Assembly (NCBI RefSeq): GCF_003347205.1
Contig: NZ_QQBJ01000001.1
Coordinates: 62,001 to 126,000, forward strand
Direction: 5' to 3'
Source: Mycolicibacterium moriokaense
GTDB taxonomy: Bacteria; Actinomycetota; Actinomycetes; Mycobacteriales; Mycobacteriaceae
Length of the DNA stretch: 64,000 bases
Below the pieces are notes generated by a model. It did no database searches and was not told where the DNA came from. It saw only the letters and a list, made by a program, of their open reading frames with translations. This document shows, piece after piece, positions 54,794 through 63,454 of the stretch (positions are counted from its first letter, which is position 1; each line of letters opens with the position of its first letter). The position numbers and the translations under genes were made by a program.

Positions 54794-55981
54794 CTAGTCA
54801 GGGACGCGTTGAGCAGCCGTCGCAGGGTGGTGTTCGCTGCGTATCGGGGTGATGGGCAGGGCGATGGTGAATGTTGCGCCGGCGCCGGGTCCAGCACTGG
54901 CTACCGAGATCGATCCGCCGTGCGCTTCGATGAGCGCTTTGGCGATGGCGAGCCCGATACCGGCGCCGCCATGCTCGCGGTCGCGGGCGGTGTCTGCCCG
55001 GTAGAACCGTTCGAACACTCGGGTGACGTGCTCAGCGGCTATCCCTTCTCCGGTGTCAGCGACAGCGATTTTTACCTGGTCGCCGTCACGAAGACAGTGA
55101 AGGTGTACCGACCCGCCGGGCGGTGTGTGCCGTAGCGCATTCTCCAGCAGGTTTCCCAACACTTGAGACAGTCGTTGTTCGTCGGCCCAAAGCGGCGGTA
55201 GCGGTTGCGGGAGGTGTACGTGCAGTCCGACCCCCTTGGCGTCATACCGTTCTTGTGCTGCTGCGACGCACTGGCGGGTTAGGCGGTCCACGTCGAGGGA
55301 GGCGTATGACATAGACACCGCACTTTCCTCGGCCTTCGCCAGCGCGGCGACGTCATCGGAGAATCGCACCAGCCGACGGGTCTGGTCGCGCAGCATGGCT
55401 GCTGTCTGGGGTGTCAAGGAGCGCACGCCGTCTTCGAGTGCCTCGATGTAGGCCTCGAGTACTGCCACGGGTGTGCGGATCTCGTGCGCGAGGTCTCCGA
55501 ACAGTTGCTGGCGTGTCGAATCGACGGCTTGAAGCCGGGAGGCCATTTGGTTGAATGCGGTTGCGAGGGCGTCGAAGTCATCGCCGAGGCGCGGCGGTGA
55601 CACGCGGATGTCGTAGTTCCCTTCAGCGACATCGGTGGCCGCGGCGGCGACTTCGGTGATGGACCGTTGGAGGCGTCGACTGACGTAGAAGCTGACCGCG
55701 AGGGCGGCCAGTGCTGACACCGCTAAAGCGCCTCCGATGGAGATCACCGTTGCGTAGCCGTAGGCCTCTTCGGCGTGGACTTCTTCCAGGGAGTCCATCG
55801 GGACACCGGCACGGTGGAGGTGTTCGCGGAACAGCGGTGGGCCGACCACGGCAGCGACCACCGCGGTCGTCGCCGCTCCGGCCGCCAGCACGATGGCTTG
55901 GGCCGCCAGGAGTCGCAGGCCGATACCGGGACGGCCCGGCCGTCGACGCCGGCGAGGGGTCGACGTAGGTGGGGGAGTCAC
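54794..55981 (-). CDS. Sensor histidine kinase (HAMP, HisKA, HATPase)
   Basis: 395 residues. Two membrane helices (about 23-48 and 78-100) flank a short periplasmic loop (about 50-77) that includes FREHLHRAGVPMDSLEEVHAEE. HAMP follows (about 100-150), then the H-box LFGDLAHEIRTPVAVLEAY (His near 166), N-box NLLENALRHTP, and G-boxes VADTGEGIAAEH and GGAGIGLAIAKAL. The small His/Glu-containing loop could sense metal. It overlaps the regulator gene by four bases, regulator first. Confidence 0.9.
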   Translation of the reverse strand: MTPPPTSTPRRRRRPGRPGIGLRLLAAQAIVLAAGAATTAVVAAVVGPPLFREHLHRAGVPMDSLEEVHAEEAYGYATVISIGGALAVSALAALAVSFYVSRRLQRSITEVAAAATDVAEGNYDIRVSPPRLGDDFDALATAFNQMASRLQAVDSTRQQLFGDLAHEIRTPVAVLEAYIEALEDGVRSLTPQTAAMLRDQTRRLVRFSDDVAALAKAEESAVSMSYASLDVDRLTRQCVAAAQERYDAKGVGLHVHLPQPLPPLWADEQRLSQVLGNLLENALRHTPPGGSVHLHCLRDGDQVKIAVADTGEGIAAEHVTRVFERFYRADTARDREHGGAGIGLAIAKALIEAHGGSISVASAGPGAGATFTIALPITPIRSEHHPATAAQRVPD

Positions 55982-56724
55982 TGTCCGGTTCCCATCCGGT
56001 ATCCGACACCTCGAACCGTGGCGATGTAGCGGGGGCGTGCGGCGTCGTCGCCGAGTTTGCGTCGTAAGTGTCCGATGTGGACGTCGACGAGGTGTTCGTT
56101 GCCGACCCAGGGTTCGTCGCGGATTATTTCGAGAAGTTGTCGGCGGCTCAGCACGATTCCTGGCCGCGCGGACAGGGCTTCGAGAATGTCGAATTCGGTG
56201 CGGGTCAACAGGATTAGTTCGTCGTCGATATGTACCTCACGGGCGGCGACGTCGATGCTCAGTGCGCCGAAGCGGCGCGGCGGGGCTGTCTCTCGTTCGG
56301 CGGGTGCGGCGGCTGTTTGCAGGATGCGGGGTCGCCGCAGCATGGCGCGGATGCGCGCGACCAGCTCGCGGGGACTGAAGGGTTTGGTGATGTAGTCGTC
56401 GGCGCCGACGGTGAGGCCGAGCACGGTATCCAGTTCGGTGTCACGGGCGGTGAGCATGACGACGTAGGCGTCGGAGAAGGTCCGCAATTGCCGGCAGACC
56501 TCGAGTCCGTCGATGCCGGGTAGGCCGAGGTCAAGGATGACGACATCGGGATCCAGGTCGCGTGCGACGGCGATTGCGTCGACACCGTTGCCGGCGACGA
56601 CGGCTTCGAACTGCTCGCGTTCGAGATAGCTGGCCACCACTTCGGCCAGGGGGAGTTCGTCGTCGACGACCAGCGCGCGGTATCCCTTCGCGCTCTCAGA
56701 CGCGCCCAGGTGGTGGTGCTGCAT
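55978..56724 (-). CDS. OmpR-family response regulator
   Basis: 248 residues. Receiver domain with the phosphorylation site in DVVILDLGLPGIDG (Asp near 62), Thr/Lys positions in VMLTARDTE and YITKPFSPRELVARI, then a winged helix with EVHIDDELILLTRTEFDILEAL and VDVHIGHLRRKLGD. A TCTTCA direct repeat 60-76 bases upstream suggests autoregulation. It forms one operon with the kinase. Confidence 0.92.
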   Translation of the reverse strand: MQHHHLGASESAKGYRALVVDDELPLAEVVASYLEREQFEAVVAGNGVDAIAVARDLDPDVVILDLGLPGIDGLEVCRQLRTFSDAYVVMLTARDTELDTVLGLTVGADDYITKPFSPRELVARIRAMLRRPRILQTAAAPAERETAPPRRFGALSIDVAAREVHIDDELILLTRTEFDILEALSARPGIVLSRRQLLEIIRDEPWVGNEHLVDVHIGHLRRKLGDDAARPRYIATVRGVGYRMGTGQ

Positions 56725-56783
56725 GTCCCATATGGTGCCTGCTGGTGCGTCCGTAACCAGGTATGGCTGACCGGGCGGCTCGA

Positions 56784-56800
56784 TCTTCAGCAGATCTTCA
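56784..56800 (+). promoter_or_regulatory. TCTTCA direct repeat between regulator and small membrane gene
   Basis: TCTTCA at 56784-56789 and 56795-56800, 11 bases apart, followed by CATACC. It lies in the divergent promoter of the regulator (minus) and the small membrane protein (plus). Same element as at 53958. Confidence 0.5.
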
Positions 56801-56861
56801 CACGACTCATACCGTTTTCCTCCTGCGGTGGGGTGAGGCTCACTGCGGAGGAGGGCCTGAC

Positions 56862-57116
56862 ATGCGTTGGCTGATGGACGTGTGCCCGAACAGTCTCGGG
56901 TGGCAAGCGTGGCTGATCCTGTGTGCCGTGGTCGTGGCGCTGTGGGCGGCTGCGATCGCCGGCGCGACGGCGCTATTTAACGCCTCTCGCTGGCCGCGTC
57001 GTTCGGGGCGGCCTGACGTGCCCGAGGAGGCCGATTCGCAGCGGCCGCACCGCGGCGCACTGACCGGTCCACCTGCGCGGCATCGCGGCGACGTCAATAT
57101 TCGATCAAGCGGGTGA
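56862..57116 (+). CDS. Small single-helix membrane protein
   Basis: 84 residues from ATG 56862 with a GGAGGAG site at 56847-56853. One membrane helix (about 13-38, QAWLILCAVVVALWAAAIAGATALF) and a basic/proline-rich tail. Its place beside the two-component system resembles the small membrane genes with short C-terminal tails in metal-resistance loci; no function can be read. Its 3' end overlaps the convergent RipA-like gene by 23 bases. Confidence 0.65.
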   Translation: MRWLMDVCPNSLGWQAWLILCAVVVALWAAAIAGATALFNASRWPRRSGRPDVPEEADSQRPHRGALTGPPARHRGDVNIRSSG

Positions 57117-58497
57117 CGTAGGGCGTCATGCCGGAGGTGCGCACGGGCGAGATCTTGACGACCGACCCGGTGTAGGGGGCTTCGATCATCATGCCGTCGC
57201 CCAGATACATCGCTTCGTGCTGGCTGGCGTTGGGGCCGTAAAAGATGAGGTCACCGCGTCGCATCTGTGACGAGGGGATCTTGCGGCCTGCGTTGTATTG
57301 CGACCCGGAGTAGTGGTCGAGTTTGATGCCGACGCCGGCGAAGGCATACAGCATCAGGCCCGAACAGTCGAAACCCACGGTGTTGGCGCCCTGGTCGATG
57401 CCTCGTGACGGGCCGTTGGCGTTGCCGCCGCCCCAGGAGTAAGGCACGCCCAGTTGTGACATGGCGCGGCGAATCACGAACTCTGAGGCCTGGCGGCCGT
57501 AGAGGCGGGGGATGCGTCCGTTGGTGATGCCGGGATCTGCGGCGGCGGTGACTGGAGACAGAATGCCGAGTTTGGTGAGGAACTTGCGGCCCATGTCGGC
57601 CGTCAGCTGCGCCGAGGTCGCCATGATCTTGAGGACGGCATTGATGATGGCCACCGGGTCGCCGGCCACGTTAGCGCTGGGCACCATCGGCAGCGTGGTG
57701 TCCCACAGGCCCCCCTTGGTGGCGCCCCCCGGCGACGTGGTGCCGCGGTCCCAGGGAGCGCCGGATACCGGAACAGTGCCGGGTTGCGCCGCACTGGGCG
57801 CGGCGGCTGTCGCCGCCACCGGTCGGGCAGCTTCCAGTCGAGCTTGAGCGGAGTCGCGTTCGGTAGCGAGCCGTTCGACCTCGCGTCGCTGTGCGGTAAA
57901 CGTCTGCTGGGCGTCCCGGAGTGCGGCTACCGCGTCGTCTTGCCGGCGTTGGGCGTCTGCGGCGGCGCTCTCGGCGCGCGCCCGCGCTGCCGTCGCAGCA
58001 GAAAGCTTGTTGGCCTGATCGGTCTGCCGACGCAAGAGGTCGTCGTGGACCCGCTGGAAGCTGATGGTGAGGGTCTGCTGGGTCGAGGCCCCGGCCAGGA
58101 TCTCCTCGGGACTTTGCGCCAGCGGCAACGCACCCGACGGCCCGTTCATATAGGTCGACGCGGCGAAGCGGTCAAAACGCTGTTGTGCGGCCTCGATCGC
58201 GTGTTGACTGGCGGTAAGGGCTTGGTCGCTGGCAACAACGTCGCGTCGGGCCTGCGCGAGGGTGTCGCGAGCGGCCGCGATTTCGACCAGGGCACGGTTG
58301 ACGCCCTCTTGCTTGATCTGGATGTCGCTACCGACGTCGGCCATCCGCTGGTTCGCTTCGGCGACCGCCGCAACCAATGAGGGAACGTCGTCGCGGTCGG
58401 GGCTGCCGTCATGCCCGGCAACAGCGGTACCCGGGGCGCTGAGCACCAGTGCCGGCATTAATGCGAAGAGACTCAGAAAAGAAGTGAGGCGCCGCAT
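57094..58497 (-). CDS. RipA-like NlpC/P60 peptidoglycan endopeptidase
   Basis: 467 residues, close in length to M. tuberculosis RipA (472). Signal peptide (about 1-28, FLSLFALMPALVLSAPGTAVA), long coiled coil (about 40-225) with FDRFAASTYMNGPSGALPLA, a linker, and the catalytic domain (about 335-467): FDCSGLMLYAFAGVGIKL (Cys), SQHEAMYLGDGMMIEAP (His, Glu) and the end GMTPYVTRLIEY. All three catalytic residues are kept. Being encoded far from a ripB partner and behind TACGTA sites, it is probably a stress-induced paralogue rather than the housekeeping RipA. Confidence 0.87.
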   Translation of the reverse strand: MRRLTSFLSLFALMPALVLSAPGTAVAGHDGSPDRDDVPSLVAAVAEANQRMADVGSDIQIKQEGVNRALVEIAAARDTLAQARRDVVASDQALTASQHAIEAAQQRFDRFAASTYMNGPSGALPLAQSPEEILAGASTQQTLTISFQRVHDDLLRRQTDQANKLSAATAARARAESAAADAQRRQDDAVAALRDAQQTFTAQRREVERLATERDSAQARLEAARPVAATAAAPSAAQPGTVPVSGAPWDRGTTSPGGATKGGLWDTTLPMVPSANVAGDPVAIINAVLKIMATSAQLTADMGRKFLTKLGILSPVTAAADPGITNGRIPRLYGRQASEFVIRRAMSQLGVPYSWGGGNANGPSRGIDQGANTVGFDCSGLMLYAFAGVGIKLDHYSGSQYNAGRKIPSSQMRRGDLIFYGPNASQHEAMYLGDGMMIEAPYTGSVVKISPVRTSGMTPYVTRLIEY

Positions 58498-58581
58498 CGA
58501 ATCTCCTCAGCTGGGGTGAGCGTTGTCGAGCCGCGCATCGAAGCCGAACGGCACCCGCGGCGCTCCTACTACCGAGCTAAG

Positions 58582-58602
58582 TACGTAGCACGATAGTACG
58601 TA
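58582..58602. promoter_or_regulatory. TACGTA pair between ripA-like and blaI-like genes
   Basis: TACGTA at 58582-58587 and 58597-58602 (15-base spacing), with GTACATC following at 58611. They are about 85-105 bases upstream of the RipA-like start and in the only promoter region available to the BlaI-family gene, consistent with autoregulation. Confidence 0.5.
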
Positions 58603-58837
58603 GACGGAACGTACATCACTTTGGTATCAGGAGGAACGTCTGTCACAGTCTCAGGTCGGTTACGACTGTGCGTCACGGGCGCCAGTTTCACGCGCCGCGG
58701 CCGGTAGTGCAGATGCTGGCCCTATGCGGTCGAGGTGAGGCGTATCGAGGCTTTTCCCAGCTCGGCGGCTACATTGGGGGCTGAAGAGCTCGGGGCGCGA
58801 GGAGGCCAGCTCGTCGCGGAGAGCGGGAGAGGCGCAA

Positions 58838-59200
58838 ATGGAACAGCGAGGATTCGGCGACCTCGAAGCGGTGGTCATGGATTGCGTGTGGGATTACGCC
58901 GAGCCTGTCACGGTGCGTGAGGTTTTCGACGAGATCTCTCAACGGCGGCAGATCGCTTACACCACCGTGATGTCGACGATGGACAACCTGTACCGCAAGC
59001 GCTGGTTGCAACGTCAGCGCGATGGGAAAGCGTACGTGTATCAGGCGTCCATGAGCCGCGAGGAGCGTTCCGCGCGTTTGATGAAGGCCGCGTTCGACGC
59101 CGGCGGGGATACAGATGCGGTGCTGGCGTTCTTTGTTGAGCAGATGAACGCCGAGCAGTCCGCTCAATTGAAGGCGGCTCTGCGCAAGGGGCGTCGGTGA
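58838..59200 (+). CDS. BlaI/MecI/CopY-family repressor
   Basis: 120 residues. Winged helix (FGDLEAVVMDCVWDYAEPVTVREVFDEI, then AYTTVMSTMDNLYRKRWLQRQRDGKAYVY) and a short dimerisation C-terminus, full family length. In this family release from DNA is triggered by proteolysis (BlaR/MecR-type) or by copper (CopY). The C-terminus lacks a CxC pair, so proteolytic control by the adjacent M56 protein is likelier than direct copper binding. Overlaps that gene (ATGA). Confidence 0.9.
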   Translation: MEQRGFGDLEAVVMDCVWDYAEPVTVREVFDEISQRRQIAYTTVMSTMDNLYRKRWLQRQRDGKAYVYQASMSREERSARLMKAAFDAGGDTDAVLAFFVEQMNAEQSAQLKAALRKGRR

Positions 59201-60120
59201 TGACCGCCGCGCTGTGGCTGCTCCTCTACGGCAGCGCGCTGGCCTGGTGGGCGCCACCGGTCCTGAGGCGGATGACCCGTCACGGCATCAGCCCCCATAT
59301 GGGAGTGGCCGCCTGGCTGGCCACCGTCGCCGCGACGCTGACGGCGTGGCTCGTCGCGCTGATCATGGTCATCGGCGCAACGACGGACAGTATTCGTACG
59401 GGCGCGGTCGTGACGCTGTGCCTGGAGCTGTTTGGCTTCTCCGAGCACACCCCCATGGCCGGACGAATCGGTTCCGTTGTTCTCATCGCGGTAGGAACCC
59501 TGACATCAGGGTTCGTCGTAATGCGGATCGGTCGCTGCTTGTCGCGGCTGCGGGCGCGAAGTCACGAGCACGCGCGTGCCGCGCGGATCGTCGGCCGACC
59601 CACCGACCATCCCAATGTGGTGGTCGTGGAGGCCGACCGGCCTGCTGCCTACTGCGTGGTCGGACGCCCGAACGCCATCATCGTCACCTCCGCGGCGATG
59701 AAGTCGTTGAACCGATCACAGCTCAAAGCGGTTCTGGCGCATGAAAACGCGCACATCTCCGGGCGCCACCACCACATCCTCATGGCGCTCCGCGCTTTGG
59801 GGGGCACACTGCCGCGGCTTCCGCTTTTCGCGACGGCCCCTCATCGTGTGGGTGAACTGCTGGAGATGTGCGCTGACGACACCGCCGTGCGCCGCGTCGG
59901 CACGCATCCGCTGTTGGCTGGATTATCTGCTCTGGCCGGAGAACACCCGCCTGCACGGGAAGGCCTCGCCGCGGCGGGAACAGCGGTCATCGCGCGAGCG
60001 CAGCGCCTGCTCACCCCCACACGCCGGCACGTGCGATGGCGCCACCGCATCTGCCTGGCAGCCGCGATCACCGCCATGCTCGCCACACCCGCCCTCATCC
60101 AGGTGCTCTGCCACCACTAG
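59200..60120 (+). CDS. M56-family membrane metallopeptidase (BlaR1-like without sensor domain)
   Basis: 306 residues. Membrane helices near 3-20, 34-60, 85-110 and at the C-terminus (about 285-302). The zinc protease motif is LKAVLAHENAHISGRHH (HExxH, near residue 180), with a downstream acidic CADDTAV. It lacks the penicillin-binding sensor domain of BlaR1, so the inducing signal must reach it otherwise. The four-base overlap with the repressor gene supports a repressor-protease pair, as for BlaI/BlaR of M. tuberculosis. Confidence 0.85.
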   Translation: MTAALWLLLYGSALAWWAPPVLRRMTRHGISPHMGVAAWLATVAATLTAWLVALIMVIGATTDSIRTGAVVTLCLELFGFSEHTPMAGRIGSVVLIAVGTLTSGFVVMRIGRCLSRLRARSHEHARAARIVGRPTDHPNVVVVEADRPAAYCVVGRPNAIIVTSAAMKSLNRSQLKAVLAHENAHISGRHHHILMALRALGGTLPRLPLFATAPHRVGELLEMCADDTAVRRVGTHPLLAGLSALAGEHPPAREGLAAAGTAVIARAQRLLTPTRRHVRWRHRICLAAAITAMLATPALIQVLCHH

Positions 60121-60453
60121 CGCCTCAACGCCCGCCGCACGTTCCGCAGGTGGAGCCAATGCGCGTAGGCCGCCAGCAAAGGAAACACCGCTTGGCGCGC
60201 GGGCCGATAGAGAGCAAATTATCTACGTAGTAAAACCGTAGATGATCTGCGGTACAAGCAGCGCAACGATCTGTTGTATCTCCTTCGCGGAACCTCCAAA
60301 AGGGCGTTTTCGCAAGGGCATCGGGCGAAGTCGATCGTGCGACGGAACGGCCGGATGGCTCGGCGCAACGGCGGTCGCTGTCTGATCACAACCCGGCATC
60401 GGCTAGGGGGCCGAGCCTGAAATCGCCGATCCGCTGCTACAGTCGGCAACATC
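60121..60453 (+). promoter_or_regulatory. Promoter region of the lpqS-like operon with TACGTA-type site
   Basis: ATCTACGTAG (60221-60230) followed by CCGTAGAT (60236-60243) is a variant of the island's TACGTA box. A -10 (TACAGT, 60438-60443) ends ten bases before the GTG, so the leader is minimal. The box is over 200 bases from this promoter, so its link to it is uncertain. The remaining sequence shows no gene. Confidence 0.4.
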
Positions 60454-60870
60454 GTGAAGTACTTCGACGCGAACTCTGGGCAACGCCGCCGCGCCATCGT
60501 CGCGGCGTTGATCGCGTTCTGGACCGTCATCGTCGGAGCCGAGTGGGCACTGCCCGGCGTGAATGCGGCACCTACGCACGGACCGCACACCCTGGCCGCC
60601 AGTGCGGTCGGCGCGCCGATGTCTGTCGAGCTCGACCACCCCCACCTCTCCCAACCCGACGCCGAGTGCACGCCCGACACCCTGGCCGAAGCGATCCTGC
60701 CGCGGGGAACGGTCTCCCTGATCGCGCTCGCGTTGGGCCTCGTCGTGGCTGTACTTCCGCTGCTGTGGTGCCAGGCGGCGAAGGCGCCTATCCGCGGTCC
60801 ACCACGGAACGCCCGCTCCCTGCGCACCGGCCGCGACGTGCTCGCCCACCTGTGTATCGCGCGCCGCTGA
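60454..60870 (+). CDS. LpqS-like copper-responsive membrane protein
   Basis: 138 residues from a GTG. An N-terminal helix (about 13-34, AIVAALIAFWTVIVGAEWAL) precedes a His-containing segment (THGPHTLA, ELDHPHLSQP), a second hydrophobic stretch (about 84-104) and the C-terminus RTGRDVLAHLCIARR. This end is typical of the LpqS family, which in M. tuberculosis is a RicR copper-regulon gene directly before cysK2. Unlike LpqS, a lipobox is not evident. No RicR-type TACCC-N5-GGGTA box is seen upstream. Confidence 0.6.
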   Translation: MKYFDANSGQRRRAIVAALIAFWTVIVGAEWALPGVNAAPTHGPHTLAASAVGAPMSVELDHPHLSQPDAECTPDTLAEAILPRGTVSLIALALGLVVAVLPLLWCQAAKAPIRGPPRNARSLRTGRDVLAHLCIARR

Positions 60871-60972
60871 TCGGCTAGCGTCAGGCCCCGTCGTCTTCGA
60901 CGGTGGCCGGTGACCGCTACCTGCCGTCAGTCGCCGTGCTTCGTCGCGGCCTCACAGAAGCGACATTCATCG

Positions 60973-62082
60973 ATGAATCCTGCCCTGCCAATCCGCCATG
61001 CACGCACTTCCCACACCCGATCGGCACAGCCACAACGCGGCCGCAACGAGCGGCCGGCCACCATGGTCGGCCAGACCCCTGTCTTGAGAATCGGCGCACC
61101 GTTCACGTCAGAAGAGCGGGGCTTTTGGGCCAAACTCGAAGGCTTCAACCCGGGAGGAATGAAAGACCGACCCGCGCTACACATAGTCCGCTCCCGCGGG
61201 GCACTTACCCCCGGCGCCCGCATCGTTGAATCCACCAGCGGGACGCTGGGATTGGGTCTCGCACTAGCCGGAACGGTCTACGGGCACCCCGTCACCTTGG
61301 TCACCGACCCCGGGATGGAGCCGATCATTCAGAATATGCTCGCCGCATTCGGCGCCGACATCGAATTGGTCACTGAACCGCACCCACAGGGAGGCTGGCA
61401 GCAGGCTCGCCGTGACCGCGTGCAGAAGATCTTGGCCACCGACCCGCGCGCGTGGCATCCCGATCAATACAGCAACCCCGATAACGTCGAGGCCTACCGC
61501 GGGCTCGCGTTGGAACTGAACGAACAACTCGGCGCCGTTGATGTCCTGGTGTGCTCGGTGGGCACCGGAGGCCACTCGGCCGGCGTCGCACGCGTCCTCC
61601 GAGAATTTAACCCGCAGCTGCGGCTGATCGGCGTCGACACGGTGGGCTCGACGATCTTCGGCCAGCCCGCGGCTTCTCGGCTCATGCGAGGCCTGGGATC
61701 GAGCATCTATCCCGGCAACGTCGACTACCAAGCGTTCAACGAAGTGCATTGGGTTGCCCCCGCGGAGTCGGTGTGGGCATGCCGCACCCTGGCGGCCACC
61801 CACTACGCCAGTGGCGGCTGGAGCGTCGGTGCGGTCGCCCTAGTTGCAGGCTGGGTCGCACGCAATAGCCCTGCCGGAGCCACTGTCGCAGCGATCTTCC
61901 CGGACGGCCCGCAACGCTACTTCGACACCATCTACAACGACGACTACTGCCGCGCCCACGGCCTGCTCGACGCAGCGCCCCCGAGGCATCCCGCCACCAT
62001 TGAGGACCCGATGACCCAGACAGCTACGGCGTGGACGCGATGCACCACCGTTGTCGACCCCACCGAGGTGCAGTCACGATGA
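60973..62082 (+). CDS. cysK2: CysK2-like PLP-dependent cysteine/S-sulfocysteine synthase
   Basis: 369 residues from ATG 60973 (an earlier in-frame start at 60910 is possible). Fold-type II PLP enzyme: [19 protein letters not shown] holds the PLP lysine, [17 protein letters not shown] the substrate loop, and [16 protein letters not shown] the phosphate-binding loop. The GGMKDR variant and gene order (lpqS-like before, MFS after) match M. tuberculosis Rv0848, which makes S-sulfocysteine from O-phosphoserine and thiosulfate. The ATGA overlap with the MFS gene shows coupling. Confidence 0.75.
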   Translation: MNPALPIRHARTSHTRSAQPQRGRNERPATMVGQTPVLRIGAPFTSEERGFWAKLEGFNPGGMKDRPALHIVRSRGALTPGARIVESTSGTLGLGLALAGTVYGHPVTLVTDPGMEPIIQNMLAAFGADIELVTEPHPQGGWQQARRDRVQKILATDPRAWHPDQYSNPDNVEAYRGLALELNEQLGAVDVLVCSVGTGGHSAGVARVLREFNPQLRLIGVDTVGSTIFGQPAASRLMRGLGSSIYPGNVDYQAFNEVHWVAPAESVWACRTLAATHYASGGWSVGAVALVAGWVARNSPAGATVAAIFPDGPQRYFDTIYNDDYCRAHGLLDAAPPRHPATIEDPMTQTATAWTRCTTVVDPTEVQSR

Positions 62083-63344
62083 CCCTGCTGTCAGCCTTCC
62101 GCAGCTTTGGTTGGCCCAGCCGGATGCTGATGATCAACCAATTCGGCATCAACCTGGGCTTTTACATGCTCATGCCTTACCTGGCCGGCTACCTCGCCGG
62201 CCCGTTGGGGCTGGCCGCGTGGGCCATCGGCCTGGTGCTGGGTGTACGTAACTTCTCCCAGCAAGGCATGTTTCTCATCGGCGGCACTCTGGCAGACCGG
62301 CTGGGCTACAAACCGCTCATCGTCTGCGGATGTGTCCTCCGGACAGCAGGATTCGGCCTGCTCGTCTTCGCTGAATCGCTGCCGGCGGTTCTGATCGCCT
62401 CGGCCGCAACCGGCTTCGCCGGCGCCCTGTTCAATCCTGCGGTGCGCGCCTATCTGGCGGCCGACGCGGGCCCACGGCGCGTGGAAGCCTTCGCGGTGTT
62501 CAACGTGTTCTATCAGGCGGGCATTCTGGCCGGACCCCTTGTCGGGCTGGCCTTGATGTTCGTCGATTTCCGAATGACAGCTGCCGCCGCAGCGGTCGTG
62601 TTCGCAGCGCTGACCGTGGCCCAACTCTTAGCATTGCCCCACCGCGCCGCGGGGACACCTGATGAGAAGACATCGGTGCTGCAGGACTGGCGAACAGTAG
62701 CGGCCAACCGCTCCTTTCTGCTCTTCGCGGCGGCCATGATCGGGTCGTATGTTTTGTCATTCCAGGTCTATCTGGCATTGCCGCTTCAGGCGCGAGACCT
62801 GTTTCCGCGCAACGATTCCGTTGTCACCGCCATGATCTTCGTGGTCTCGGGTCTGGTTGCTGTCCTCGGCCAGATGCGGATCACACGATGGTTCGCCCAC
62901 CGCTGGGGCGCCGGCCGCTCCCTGGTGATCGGCATGCTGATCCTCGCGGCGTCGTTTTTGCCGCTGATCGTGCTGCCCGATGACACCAGGGCAGGCAGAG
63001 TCGCCGCCGCGACCGCGCTACTCGTCGCCACGGCGGTGCTGGCGGTCGGGTCGGCGGCCGTCTTCCCGTTCGAGATGGACACCGTCGTCTCATTGGCCAA
63101 CAACCGTCTCATCGGAACGCACTACGGCTTCTACAACACCATCGTCGGAGTCGGCATTCTTGTTGGCAATCTGGCCACCGGCTCGCTGATGCAGGCCGCC
63201 CGAGATCTCGGGCAACCCTGGCTGCTGTGGGTTCTGCTGTCGGCAATCGGGCTGGCCTCCGCAGCGGCCTTGTTCCGGCTGGACCGACGGGGCCGACTTC
63301 AACCCGAACAGCTGACATCCTCTGGCGCGCAAACCCCCCGCTGA
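62079..63344 (+). CDS. MFS transporter, Rv0849 type
   Basis: 421 residues, about twelve membrane helices. MFS motif A variants ([17 protein letters not shown]) and a second half with [16 protein letters not shown]-type sequence. ATG 62079 overlaps the cysK2-like stop. The pair equals Rv0848-Rv0849 of M. tuberculosis, so the transporter may move a thiol or metal-thiol compound made by CysK2; this is inferred from order only. A strong double palindrome follows its stop by about 30 bases. Confidence 0.8.
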   Translation: MTLLSAFRSFGWPSRMLMINQFGINLGFYMLMPYLAGYLAGPLGLAAWAIGLVLGVRNFSQQGMFLIGGTLADRLGYKPLIVCGCVLRTAGFGLLVFAESLPAVLIASAATGFAGALFNPAVRAYLAADAGPRRVEAFAVFNVFYQAGILAGPLVGLALMFVDFRMTAAAAAVVFAALTVAQLLALPHRAAGTPDEKTSVLQDWRTVAANRSFLLFAAAMIGSYVLSFQVYLALPLQARDLFPRNDSVVTAMIFVVSGLVAVLGQMRITRWFAHRWGAGRSLVIGMLILAASFLPLIVLPDDTRAGRVAAATALLVATAVLAVGSAAVFPFEMDTVVSLANNRLIGTHYGFYNTIVGVGILVGNLATGSLMQAARDLGQPWLLWVLLSAIGLASAAALFRLDRRGRLQPEQLTSSGAQTPR

Positions 63345-63375
63345 ACACCCGAAGACGCGAACATGCCCGACACCC

Positions 63376-63429
63376 CATATCGCCATCTACGTAGTAGCTA
63401 CGTAGATGGCGATATGCTGGTTCCAGCAT
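63376..63429. promoter_or_regulatory. Long TACGTA palindrome and adjoining inverted repeat
   Basis: A perfect inverted repeat with 19-base arms (63376-63394 and 63398-63416) and a 3-base spacer contains two TACGTA words (63388-63393, 63399-63404) 11 bases apart. Directly joined is a second perfect repeat ATGCTGG-TT-CCAGCAT (63414-63429). TATGCT at 63413-63418 can be a -10 for the gene at 63455. It may act as operator and, read from the left, as terminator for the MFS gene. Confidence 0.6.
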
Positions 63430-63454
63430 CCGCGCGGACACCTTCAGGCCGTGA

